A stretch of DNA of 64,000 bases, taken from assembly GCA_025667525.1 (NCBI GenBank), contig CM046876.1:81509512-81573511 (forward strand), in the 5' to 3' direction. Source of the stretch: Glebionis coronaria. Its lineage: Eukaryota; Streptophyta; Magnoliopsida; Asterales; Asteraceae. The position numbers were made by a program, and so were the translations under genes. Below, piece after piece: positions 1-11,117 of this stretch. How positions within the stretch are numbered: position 1 is the stretch's first letter; the number at the start of each line of letters is the position of its first letter. The notes beneath the pieces were generated by a model, which was not told the DNA's origin, searched no databases, and saw only the letters and a list, made by a program, of their open reading frames with translations.

Positions 1-513
1 AAAACAATACTTCCTCCCGGTTGCTAAGCAGATCAGGGCAGAAGCCATCTCACTACCAAATTCATTGAAAGCAGTGGTTTTTGGTGACAAACAATGTAAA
101 ATTGTATGAATCAAATACTTCCAATGTAGGGCAAACTGACCTTTAGCAAACTTACATTTTTAGTCTTTAGAAAGAATGTACCCCAATTTAACAAGACCCT
201 CAAAGATTTCAGCCTCAGATAGGTTGGTTATCCCATCCTCATCATCAAGAAGAAGATTGTCCCTGATGGAGGCAAGTGTAATCACCTTGGGATGACCATC
301 TACAGTGCTTTGAATTGTAACCTCTCCATTCACTGTTTTAGTCATGGATTTAGACCATAACTGCTGAATGTGTGAGGTGTAAATTCTAGGGTTGATGAGA
401 AGGGCCACTCTAAAGTACGAGGACTTTAGAAAGGCCACAACATCAACAAACTCTACTGGTTTATCATGTAATAAAGCGATTTAATTATGATTAGCAGCAA
501 TTTTGAGAGACAT
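1..513 (-). pseudogene. Third ORF of copia A, downstream of pol; broken and cut by window edge
   Basis: Reading leftward from ATG at 513-511, one frame runs to the window edge with two in-frame TAA codons (483-481 and 162-160). The longest open stretch, 438-160, holds motifs such as RVALLINPRIYTSHIQQLWS and DNLLLDDEDGITNLSEAE. After the second stop the same frame continues with a recognisable segment around KTTAFNEFGSEMASALICLA. From memory, such ORFs recur downstream of pol in Asteraceae copia elements and are often auto-labelled as longin/synaptobrevin-like; I would not trust that label, and the function is unknown. It lies on the pol strand about 3 kb downstream, with a TATA-like box about 100 bp upstream of its ATG. 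Both stops could come from CAA by one C-to-T change. Confidence 0.6.
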
Positions 514-1044
514 GATAAAGTTTGAAAATGTTTTGAAGGTTTATAAAGGTGAGAGGTAGGTGGGATTTAGTCGAGGGAGAGAGATGGACCTGCTTGTGAA
601 GGGAATTAAGTTTTTATAGGCGATTTGAAGAGCTGTGATTGGACCAAATTTTCAAATTGCAAAAATATCAAAGACAAATCTTGATAAAAAAGTAATTTAT
701 TTGAAATAATAAAGTAAAGATTACCAATCAGCGAAGAAAGCGCCTTAAATATCTTTTAAAAACAATAAAATATTCCCTAACCAAAATTTGTGCAAGCAGG
801 CCCAACGGCTATGAACAGGGTAACGGTATTGTCGGTCAACGGTCAAACAGGGGAATGATTTTAAAGCAGGGGAAGCAAAAGGTGAAAGCAGGGGAAACTT
901 TCCTAGGGGTATTAGACTAATCATGGAGAGACCAATGCTAACTAGCTTGATACAAGAATTTTAGTTATAAAGATTGTTCGTTGAAATTGGTCTAATCGAA
1001 TTGATAACTGGTTAACTATGCGACTCAGCTGTCTTTGGTGGAAA
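514..1044 (-). other. Copia A spacer between pol and third ORF, distal part
   Basis: No coding potential is evident. It contains the leader of the third ORF, an AT-rich stretch, and three copies of the (A/G)CAGGGGAA motif near 850, 865 and 891. The same motif recurs in the copia A LTR, gag and pol, which is why I assign this stretch to copia A. Confidence 0.45.
611..620 (-). promoter_or_regulatory. TATA-like box before third ORF of copia A
   Basis: On the minus strand this reads CCTATAAAAA and lies about 100 bp upstream of the ATG at 513. The intervening leader is CT-rich (CATCTCTCTCCCTCG), has a second TTTATAAA box near 545, and has no upstream ATG. The arrangement looks like a small autonomous promoter inside the retrotransposon. 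Promoter activity is inferred. Confidence 0.4.
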
Positions 1045-2790
1045 CAAATGTTGTGTCGTTGTAGTAAAATTAAAAGTGCAAAACTTTAAAGTAAAAAGCA
1101 AGAAAATAAATCTAAATCTAATTTAAAATAAATGACGGGAAATTAAAAGCGTGACGAGAAATTAAAAGGCACTAAAAGTAAATAACGCAAACTTAAAACT
1201 ATCCTAAGGCAAGTAAACTTAAGGTGCAACTAAGTAAAAAGGCGGGAAAAGTAAAGCTTAAAAATTAAAATAAACTAAAACTTAAAATAAACTAAAAATA
1301 CCTCACTCGGAATAATTACTCGTTCGGAATGTCACCTTCGTTCGGAATAATTCTTCTTCGTTCGGAATAATCAAGACAAAACACTTATCCGGAATAACTA
1401 AGCCAAAACTCTCATTCGGAATAAAATCTTCATGCGGAATAATCACTGATCCGGAATAATAAGTTATTCCGAATAACAACCCCTTGATCCGGAATATTCT
1501 GAATGAATACCCCTTGATCCGGAATGTTGAATATTCCGGATGAACAACCTTTGATTCGGAATATATGATGTTCCGAATGAAGACCATTGATTCGGAACAA
1601 ATAGCTTGATTCGAAATATTCCGAATGAACTTCCTTGATTCGGAACAAACGACCCTTGATCCGGAATATTATGGACAAAGACCTTGGTTCGGAATGTTTT
1701 GTTGATCCGGAACAAATTCTCCAACCCTTCGTTCGGAATGTTCCAAATGAATACCTTTATCCGGAATATTGGATGTTCTGAATGAACACCCTTTGATTCG
1801 GAAGAAGTTGTTGATCCGGAATGTTTCTTTGGTTCGGAATATCTGCTCTGATCCAGAATAAAAGCTTTATCCGGAATATGTCATCTATCCGGAATATCTG
1901 CCTTTATTCGGAATAATCAACTGAAACACTTGATTCGGAAGAAGTTGTTTTGATCCGGAATAACCTGGGGAACAACAGTATAGCGAAGAACACGGAAGAA
2001 CAAATAACACAAATCTAAACAAAATTAATCAAAATCAACCACAAGATTAAATCAAACTAATCAATAAACATCTACTAATCATAAACAAACAATCCAAATC
2101 AATAAAACTAACAATACTAATCAAAATAATCAAAACGCACTTAATCAATTTAATAAAAACTCAAGAACATGAACATGAACATAAAGCATAAAGATTAAAG
2201 ATTAACAAGAAAGGTAGATAAGAGATGAACAATAAAAGTAAAGATTGACAATAATTAAAAGGAAACTTGCTTGAAATTAAATGAATTTAAGGTGCAAGAC
2301 AATTAAGTAAATGACATGTAATTAAAAAGCAAGTAATTAAAATGGAAGAACTAATTGTCACTATTAGCCAACAAAAACAAATGAAAGGAAAATGAAGACT
2401 ATTTATAGGGGATTAGGGAGGTGCTTAGAGGAAGCTTCCTCCGCTCTTTCTTCTTTCTTTAATTGCATAATTAAGCCCTTAATCTTCTTAGTTCTTCGAC
2501 TTTAATGACTTTGTCTCGGGATTTCTTTAAACTCGTCTTGAAATTTCTTCATAAATAAGACTTGAGTTCTTCGGCTTTTAGTAAACTTCCGTCTTTTGAC
2601 TTTTTCTTCGATAAATCTTCAGAATTGGTCTTGGACTTCCGTTCTTTTTGCACTCTTGATTTCTTGACTTCGTCTTTTGTCTTTTTCTTCGATAAAAGCC
2701 CGTGAATGACCGTGTTTTCTCCCCTTTTCACATTTTCGTCCTAAATCACAACAAAAACACAAACCACACATAATTCCGACATTTACGACA
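1045..2790. repeat. Probable solo or degenerate gypsy-type LTR inside copia A spacer
   Basis: A non-coding block with the texture of Athila/Tat LTRs: an A-rich start (TGTGTCGTTGTAGTAAAATT, close in style to the Athila 1 LTR start TGATAGTAGTAAAATAACAC), a tandem-repeat core, a CT-rich part near 2440-2700, and an end resembling other LTR ends (ACACGTTTTGGCTCGGTTAT). No PBS, PPT or clear target duplication was found, so borders are approximate. It would be an insertion into the copia A spacer. Confidence 0.35.
1305..1965. repeat. Degenerate short-period tandem repeat, core T(T/C)CGGAAT
   Basis: Dozens of copies of TTCGGAAT or TCCGGAAT are spaced about 15-25 bp apart, many preceded by CCTTGAT and some followed by the inverted form ATTCCGAAT or ATTCCGGAT. 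Several pairs make near-palindromes of the type CGGAATATTCCG. Overlapping open frames here (for example 1464-1724) are repeat artefacts. Confidence 0.8.
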
Positions 2791-3477
2791 TAAAATACAC
2801 GTTTTGGCTCGGTTATTATTATAGTTAAGTGGTAAAAAGGATATCTCTGCTCTAATGCACACACTTGTATACATAAGATAGATACATAGAAACTCAAGAG
2901 TCCTCTATTCAACAAAGGTCTAAGCACAAAAAGTCAACACATAAGTCACCTTACACCTGGTCAACCCAAGAAAATATGCATACCCTAGTCACCATCCCTA
3001 CCTTTTCCCTTACCTATGGTCAGTTAGTCTTGGCAATGTGTACCACACATCTGTACCTGAACAGCAAGCTGTTTTGATAGAGAAGTGCAAGTACCCATTA
3101 CAGTGCCTCAAGGTTTCAGAATTCTAACTAGCTTTGCAGCAAGTCCTCATCACCGTGAACCCTTACTCACCGATGGATATGATCTAAGATCATATATGAG
3201 CATCCTAAGGATACCCTGAGTCCTAAAGGTGTGACCTAACCTCCCCTTAAACATAGAGCATATACCTGATTCACCAATGAGAGTAGTATGTACTATTTTG
3301 ATCTCTGCATTGTTAGTCTAAAACCACATATAACCACTTTTAAAAAGAACAAACCCAGCTTAAAGAGAAAAACTCTCTTAGCAGGGGAATGAACAATGAT
3401 GGAAAAATTGACTAACAATTATACAACAACAACAATGAAGTAACCCTGTACATACATGACATAATAGACATCAATTT
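2791..3477 (-). other. Copia A spacer immediately downstream of pol
   Basis: There is no open frame of note. It begins directly after the RNase H stop at 3478 and carries one TAGCAGGGGAA motif near 3379. I read it as the non-coding region that follows pol in this copia family. Its left border with the LTR-like remnant is uncertain. Confidence 0.45.
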
Positions 3478-6400
3478 TTAGGGAGTAACCATTCCAATAC
3501 CTGTAACCAGGTACTGAAACCTCCCCACTTCAAAGGCTTTTGTTAAAAGATCAAAAACATTGAGTTCTGTATCAATTTTCTCAGGGACAATTAGTCCTTT
3601 TTCAAAAAAATCTCTGATAAAGTGATGTCTTATTTCAATATGTTTAGTCTTGCTATGAAAAACAGGGTTCTTAATAATGCAAATGGTGCTGTTGTTGTCA
3701 ATAAATATCTTGTTTTTAAGAAAGTTATACCCATAATCAAGCAGTTGATTCTGAACCCAAAGTACTTGACCACAGCATGCAGCAGCTGCTACATACTCAG
3801 CTTCAGTTGTTGATGTGGCCATAATAGTCTGCTTCTTACACTGCCAAGATATAAGTCTGCTTCCCAAAAATTGGCATCCACCTGTTGTAGACTTACTATC
3901 ATTGTTGTCACTAGCATAGTCACTATCTGAGTAAGATATCAACTCAAATGGTGACTCTTTGGGATACGAAAGTCCTAAGGTTGGATGGCACTTCAGATAC
4001 CTAAAAATTCTTTTTACAGCAAATAAATGACACTCTGTTGGTGCCACCTAGTATCTTGCACATAAGCAGACTGCAAACATGATGTCAGGTCTTGAAGTTG
4101 TGAGATACATGAGAGACCCAATCATAGACTTGTAGTTCCTGACATCTATAATCTTTCCAGGACCATCTTTGCCCCATGGATGATCCTTGTCCATTGGTGT
4201 GGACACCTTCTTTCCCTCAGACATGCCAAACTTCTTCACAATCTCAGCCACATATTTGTCTTATGAGATAAATATCCCATCTTTCCGCTGCTGAACTTGT
4301 AACCCCAAAAAGAAGTTTAGCTCTCCCATGGCACTCATTTGAAATTTATCCTTCATCAACTTGGCAAACTCTTTGCTAAGCATAGAGTTTGTGGACCCAA
4401 AGATGATATCATCAACATAGACTTGTACCAATGGGCGGTCACCCTTTTGTTTCTTGATAAACAGGGTCTGATCAATCTTCCCCCTGTTGAAGCCATTATC
4501 CAATAGATATTTAGATAAAGTTCCATACCAGGCCCTGGGAGCTTGGTGGAGTCCATACATAGCCTTTTTGACCTTGTATACCTTGTCTGGATGTTCTGGG
4601 TCTTCAAAACCTGGAGGTTGCATAACATAGACTTCTTCATCAATGGTGTCATACAGGAAGGCACTTTTTACATCCATTTGGAAAACAGTGAAGTCCATAA
4701 ATGAAGCATAAGCAAGGAATAATCTAATGGCTTCAATCCTGGCAACTGGAGCAAATACTTCCTCATATTCAATTCCTTCTTCCTGTGTATACCCTTGTTC
4801 CACCAGTCTTGCTTTGTTCCTAACAACTATACCCCTTTCATCCTTTTTGTTCCTAAGTACCCACTTTGTCCCAATGGGCCTAGCCCATTTTAGACAATCT
4901 ACTAGAATCCAAACCTCTTGAATGTCAAACTGTAAGAGCTCCTCTTGCATGGCTTCAACCCAGCTTGGGTCATTTAAAGCCTGAAAAATCTTCTTTGGCT
5001 CTTCTTGTGACAAAAATGTAGTAAACAGACAACACTGCATATTGTCATGATTGAACTTCATGGTGATGTTAGCAATGAAGCTGTGCTCCTTTTCTGTATA
5101 CCTTGTATGTCTAGGAGCTTCAGGATCACCAATGATTTGAGAGATAGGGTGATCCTTGTGGATTCTGTAGGTAAGCTGCATGATTACTTCTGTTTCATCT
5201 TCTTCTAAATCAGAATTGATGGGGCTATTTTGATTGGGAAAGAAGTCCTCAAAAGAACTTCCAAAAGATACAACATGGCCTAAGGATGGGTGCTGATGAG
5301 CTGAATGTAGCTCTGAGTAACTTGGACCTGCACTCTTAATTATTCTGCTTCTACTGCTGGATATAAGAGGACCATCAGATATGGGTGTAGATGAGGAAAT
5401 GAGTGGGGATACTCTTTCTTCATCATTAATATCATTAGCAGTAGGATCCTTTGTGGCAGGGGAAGCAATTGATCTGGCAGAGGAATCCTGGATTCCCCTG
5501 CTTTTAGCCATTCCGTTGCTTTCAGAAAGTGACATAGCAGGGGAAGAGGTTGGCTGTTCTTTTCCTAGAGAAGGATCATCTTCTTCACCAGCAGCTTCAA
5601 TAGGAAATAGTGAGGGTACATTCATGTACCTCAGTGGTGGCTTCTCTGCACCAGTTGGTTCTTGTGTACCTGAAATGTTAGTATTCTACAATGTAACAGG
5701 TACATAATTCATAGATTTTGAAAGAACCTCTATATCAAAGAACCAATCAGGACCTGTTTGAACATCTTCAGACTTGTCATCAAGAAAATCCACATGAAGA
5801 TTTTCTGTGATTTTGCTTGTCTTCTTGTTAAAGACCCTATATCCCTTGCTGTTTAATGAATAACCCACAAAATATCCACCATCTCCCTTTTCACTGAACT
5901 TGCCTAGATTTTCAATAGTGTTCAAGATGATCACATGACATCCAAAAGGTCTAAAGAAGTCAATTAAAGGAGGTCTTCCATTGAACAGCTGATAAGGGGT
6001 CTTGTTGTGTGCCTTAACCACCAAGCCCCTGTTTTGTACATAACAAGCAGTAGATACAGCTTCAACCCAAAAGATAACTAGAAGTTTGGAATCAGACATC
6101 ATACTTGCAGCTTCAATGAGTGTCCTATTCCATCTTTCTGCAACTCCATTCTGTTGAGGTGTTCTTGCAATGCTGAATTCCCTCTTGATTCCTTTGTTTA
6201 TGCAGAAAGAATCCAGTTTCTGATTTCTAAACTCACCACCATTATCTGATCTCATGGTCACTACCTTCATGCTTTTTGATAGTTCAATCTGATTGATGAA
6301 CCCAATGAGTACATCAGCTGTGTCACTCTTTTCAAATATAAAGAATGTCCATGTGAACCTTGAAAAATCATCAGTAATCACTAGGCAGTACCATTTCTTC

Positions 6401-7092
6401 TTTATGCTTGCCACAGAAGTAGGACCAAAAAGATCCATATGTAGTAGTTCCAATGGCTTGGTAGTGGACATACTTGTTTTTGATTTGCAAGATGCTCTGT
6501 GTTGCTTCCCTTTCAGACAGGCAGCACAAGTATGATCATTGACAAAGGACTTGGAAGGAAGACCATGAACTAGATTATATTTCACCAGTTTGTTCATGTT
6601 CTTGAAATTAAGATGACCAAGTCTTCTATGCCATTTCTTACACTCATCAACTGAGGCTTTGGCAATGAAACAGGTTGCATTATCTTGAAGAGAGATGTCT
6701 TTGAGATCAATTGTGTACATGTTCTTTTGTCTTGGTGTTCTGAGTACAATAGGAGTGTCTGGTGGTAAGACAAACTCCTTTCCTAACACCTGGCATCCAG
6801 TGTCAGTAAACAAAACAAAGTTGTTGTTATCAGTCATCTGTAACACACTGAAGAGATTGTACTTGAGTTCTTTCACCAAGTAGACATTATCAAAGGTCAT
6901 CCCATTGGTGACAATAGTTCCTTTTCCTGTTATTGTTCCATGCCCATCTCCAAAAGAAACACCATCATTGTCATGCAGGAGCACAAAGTTAGACAGATAA
7001 GATTTTTGTCCTGTCATGCTTCTTGAGCATCCACTATCCCAATATGCTCTATCATCCCTTGTCTTCTTTGTCACCTGTAAAAAGAAAAACAA
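3478..7092 (-). pseudogene. Copia A pol: protease, integrase, reverse transcriptase, RNase H
   Basis: One reading frame spans the whole interval, interrupted by three in-frame stops at 5688-5686 (TAG), 4263-4261 (TAA) and 4050-4048 (TAG). Order, high to low coordinate: protease DSGCSRSMTG; GAG-pre-integrase and zinc site HRRLGH with CAAC; integrase core Asp in MDLFGP, Asp in RSDNGGEF and Glu in NGVAERWNRTLIE; reverse transcriptase QMDVKSAFL and catalytic YVDDIIFGS; RNase H YSDSDYA and TTEAEYVAAAACC. PR-IN-RT-RH order defines Ty1/copia. Catalytic residues are all present, so inactivation rests on the three stops, each one C-to-T change from a Gln codon. The frame starts after a stop that separates it from gag. 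Confidence 0.95.
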
Positions 7093-7111
7093 ATTAGTTT
7101 TTCTTGGGGAC
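7093..7111 (-). promoter_or_regulatory. Gag-pol junction of copia A with 3' splice-site-like sequence
   Basis: On the sense (minus) strand, gag ends with a stop followed by TAATTTG, then a pyrimidine tract and CAG (TTTTTCTTTTTACAG, about 7092-7078), directly before the coding frame of pol. This resembles a plant 3' splice acceptor and suggests that pol could be reached by splicing. Readthrough or reinitiation are alternatives. Function is inferred. Confidence 0.3.
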
Positions 7112-9648
7112 CTAAGCCATTACAGACTTGGATCTACCTCGTGTATCAATGTAGGATAGCTTATTAAAAACTAGAGATACACCATTAGACTGAGCACCCC
7201 TTTTGGGTACCCAAACCCAACGAGCTGAGGCTTTCACAGCTTTCCCCCATCTACCCATGTTCCTATAAGGAAAAACTTTGCTAGTAGGGGATACCCCAGG
7301 TTTAGCAGGGGAATCCCTATGCTTAGCAGAGGGAACCCATCTTTTGTTTTGTCCTCTATTTATGTGTTGGTAAGGTCTAGGGCCAGATCTACATGCATTA
7401 TGAGGTGTTGGGTTGGTCATAGGAGTGCTAGGCTTGGTATGAGCATCATTCACCTTTCTAAGTGCAGGAACAACATATTTGTCAGTAACCCTGTTTCTCA
7501 AGACAGGGGCAACATACTTGGCAGGGGAAAAGGATTTTGCCCCTGCATTTAGAAGAATGGCTTTAGGTTGCATATCCTTTAAAGGATTTGCAGCCACAAC
7601 ATCCATTGGTGCCTTACATTCTTGATAAGTGTGATGAAAACTGCCACATGTGAAGCAGGGCTTTGTGTTTATCACAAAGTCTTCTCCTAATTGATGAGAC
7701 TTTTGGTCATTCCAATTTCTTTGATTACCTCTGACAGGCCTGTACATACCAGCATATTTAATGGTGGAATTAGGGGACTGTGATCTGGTTTTAGATTTGG
7801 GTGAACTACTCTTAGAACTAAAATCACTACCAAAAAGTCCTACTCTTAAAAATAGAACAGGGTTATCAATTTTCCATTGTTTTAAAGCAATATGTTCCTT
7901 TTCAAAGTCCCTAATAATACTAGTTTTCACTAGTGGCTCTTCAGTATCAAGACTATTAGGTATGTAAGCACTCAAGTCAAACTCAATATCATCCTGTTTT
8001 TGAAAACAAGGGAGACCAGTCCAAGACAAGTCTTTTCTAGGAAAAGGTGCATGAATATTGGCAGGAGGTGGTGGTATGGTAACATGCTCTTTTTTAATCC
8101 CAAACCCTGTTTTGTCCCTAGGAGATTGACCAATTTCAACTGTTTTAGTTAAATCTTTTGAAGCTTTTCCAAAATTTTCAACAGTTTCATCATCAATCTT
8201 TTTGTTAGATTTAAAAACTTCAAGTTCAGCAGTCAATTCCTTAATGGAGTTATTATTCTCCTTAGCATCTCTTTCTAGAATCACAATGTGATCCCTATAA
8301 TCACTTTCTCTTTGTTTAAACTCTCTTATGGTGGACTCTAACTGTTCTAAAGCACGTCTATAATTATCAAGGTCATTGTCACAATTGATATAGTCAGCTT
8401 TAACCTTTCTAATTTGATCATTCAATGACTCAGTATTTTTCCTACAAGCTTTAGTGCAATATGAATCATCGTATACCTCATTGTCTGAGCTGGAACTTGA
8501 CATGGCCATAAGTGCAAAATCTTCCTCTTTTTCCTCAGCAACCAATGCTTGATTTCTTTCCACACTCTCTGTCATGGCACTCCAATCCCATCCACCTGCT
8601 CCATCTATCCCCTGCATGGCTACCATGGCTTTTGCACCAGAATCATCATCTCTGGTTTCCTTCCTATAGTTGTTCTCAGTCTTAGGTCCTCTGTATTCCC
8701 TAGCAAAATGACCCTTCTTGCCACAGTTGTAGCATTCAACCTTTGTTTTATAAAACCCAGCCACATCAGAAGGATTGATTGAGATCTTCTTTCCATACTT
8801 CTTGTAAAACCTGTTGGCTCTCATGCTAAGCAGAGCCATGTTCCACTTGATATCCATCTCCTCCAGTCCTTGCTTACTGATTTGACTTAGATCTTCATGC
8901 AACACAGTAGATCCTTGTGGCCCTTGGGATGCTATAAAAGCACAAGCAGTGTCAAGACTGAATGTTGCAGGCCTTTCTTCATCATAAGATGATCCAGACC
9001 TGGTAGCAGGGGAATAAGTAGCAGGGCCTACTTCGATTCCACTGCTTTTGGAGATTCCACTGCTTTGAGATATGAATGCCATGTTGGCAGGGAAATCAGT
9101 AGATCCACTTGAGTTGGTGGGAATCGTTCCTTTTGACTTCATCTCATTGACAACAGGTTCAAAAACTTTCAAGTTATTGTATATGTCATCAATGTTTTTG
9201 TTATCCAAGTCGTCCTTATTCTGCCAAATTGCCTTGTAGACAAACCATTCCTTCTAGAGGCTGTTAAGGAACCTAGTATTCACCTGCTCTCTTGTCACCT
9301 CAATATCAAAGAACTCCAACTGGGCCACCATATCTTGAAGCCTATTGTAAATAGCGCCAATTGATTCATCACGAATTGCTTTGAAAGAAGCAAAATCATC
9401 AAGCATTTGGTTCTTCTTCTTCTTCTTTGTGGCTTCATTTCCTCCAAAGGTTGCGCCTATGGCTTCCCATAGTTCCTTAGTTGTTTTGTACTTTCTGAAT
9501 CTTAGTTGATGTCTATCAGGTAGAGCCAACAGCAATGAGCTGTGAGCTCTGACATCATGTCTTCTGGCCAGTATTTCCTTATCACAAAGAGCAGTGGATT
9601 TCTTCTTGTCCTTACCTTTGGAACTTTCACCTTTCTCTTCTTCCTTGC
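7112..9648 (-). pseudogene. Copia A gag, main part
   Basis: This is the nucleocapsid polyprotein of the minus-strand copia element. It contains a UBN2-type gag segment (about 9560-9250, including RKYKTTKELWEAIGATF), a long coiled-coil region (about 8450-8130), a first zinc knuckle (CYNCGKKGHFARE, whose fourth ligand Cys is replaced by Tyr, near 8740-8695) and an intact second knuckle (CFTCGSFHHTYQEC, near 7660-7615). There is an in-frame TAG at 9256-9254 and the frame ends at 7112 with TAG where WVPKKN-like sequence would continue. The first 63 codons lie 13.9 kb away at 23729-23541 because Athila 1 inserted here. The frame resumes exactly if one copy of the 5-bp duplication is discounted. 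Confidence 0.9.
9644..9648. repeat. Left target-site duplication of Athila 1
   Basis: CTTGC directly abuts the left LTR and is repeated at 23541-23545 directly after the right LTR, in copia A gag. Confidence 0.95.
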
Positions 9649-10860
9649 TGATAGTAGTAAAATAACACTTGTTTAGGGAAACAAGGTAAAAGTGGTAAGT
9701 ATTAACGAGTGATTTAGGAAAACCACAAGTTATGACCCTTGATGGGAATCGTTCTCTCGAGGAGGCTAGTGCGTTGTGAATTGAATTGATTGATTTTGTT
9801 TTTGATTATTAATGAGAAGAAAAGAAGAAAAAAATGACGAAGACGAAAAAAAAAATTAGAAAAATAAGGCAAAACACTACTAGAAAGTTACGACGAAGCA
9901 CGAGAAAAACACAAAATTTAAAATTTAAACCTAAAAATTCCTAAAAATTACTAAAAACTCCCAAATAATATTCTAAGGGTTTACAAAAAATTCAAACTTG
10001 CCAAAACCTTTTAATTAATTTAATAATGACTTTTTAATGCTAATTAAAGCCCTAAAAATCACTTTTAAATATTAAAAAGCCTTAAACAAGATTTTATAGT
10101 TTGTAAACCTCAAAAATGACTTAATTAAACTAAAAACTATTTTTAAAAATTTTAAAACCAAATTAAACTATTTTTAATTTCCTAAAACTATTAAAATGTA
10201 TTAAATCTTAAATTAATTCTAAAAATTAATTGAAAAGCCTATAAATTATTCTACAAATGGGAAAAGTCCTAATTAATGCTGTAGAATCTAGGAAAAATGA
10301 AAAAGAAATTAAAATAAAACTTTTTATTTTATTGAATAAAATAATATTAAAATATTCTAAAAAATTAAAAGTCCTCAAATAAATTCTAAAACATTCTCAA
10401 AAATCCTAAATATTCTAACTAGAAAGAAAATGTAAATTAAAGTTTCTAAAACCTCTTAATGAATTTTATATTAATTTTCAAAGTTTAATAAAAAACCTAA
10501 AATCAAATAAAATCAAAAATTAAAGTTTTTGAAAACTTTTTCACATGTAAACCTCAAAAATATATTTTAAAACCTAAAAACTATTTTTCCTAAAAATAAA
10601 AACTATTTTTGGTATTTTTTAATGATTTAATAAAATACGTATATAAAATAAATTCTAAAAAATAATCTATTAATGGGAAAAATAAGAAAATAGGCTAGAA
10701 AAATCCCTAAGTCTAATATACCCCTAAGAAAAATAAAGGACACCAAAAATAATAAGCCAATAAGCTGAAATAAGCTGAAAACCCACGGCTTATTTTAAAA
10801 AGGTAAAACAAGAAAGTGGTTAAGTATAATACAAAACCACACCCTAGTAGTCAAAGACCC

Positions 10861-10920
10861 TAGGGCGCAGTGGTGAGTGTGGTGTGGTGTGAACGTGGTG
10901 ACCAGGGTTCGAATCTTGAA
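10861..10920 (+). repeat. tRNA-like A/B-box module inside left Athila 1 LTR
   Basis: An A-box-like GGCGCAGTGGTGAGTG (about 10864-10879) is followed about 27 bp later by a B-box-like AGGGTTCGAATC (about 10904-10915). This resembles the head of a tRNA-derived SINE. No cloverleaf or anticodon stem is convincing, so it is not called a tRNA gene. An identical copy is in the other LTR. Confidence 0.4.
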
Positions 10921-10941
10921 ACCCCCCCTTTTTATCACTTA

Positions 10942-11117
10942 GTTGCGCCGCAACCCTTGTCTTGCGCCGCAACTAGTGTTGCGAGGGTACCCTGATCTGT
11001 TGGTCCTTCAGTTGCGCCGCAACTAGGTAGGACTTGCGGCGCAATTTGTATAACGGGAGCAACTTTGGTCAGCAGCTCTTTCAGTTGCGCCGCAGCTAGT
11101 AGGTCTTGCGGCGCAAC
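10942..11117. repeat. Cluster of GTTGCGCCGCAAC palindromes, left Athila 1 LTR
   Basis: Six copies of a short GC-rich hairpin (6-bp arms, 1-nt centre) occur in 176 bp: about 10942, 10962, 11011, 11035, 11084 and 11105. Copies come in both centre orientations (C or G) and one has a mismatch (CGCAGC). They stand out in AT-rich surroundings. Confidence 0.85.

Noticed and set aside
160..438. Host synaptobrevin/longin gene
   Set aside because: Colinear with copia A, two in-frame stops, no introns or host-like context. The longin label is a common auto-annotation that the sequence does not support.
1303..1724. Repeat proteins rich in FRIKG or PDQG
   Set aside because: Translations of the TCCGGAAT array in several frames.
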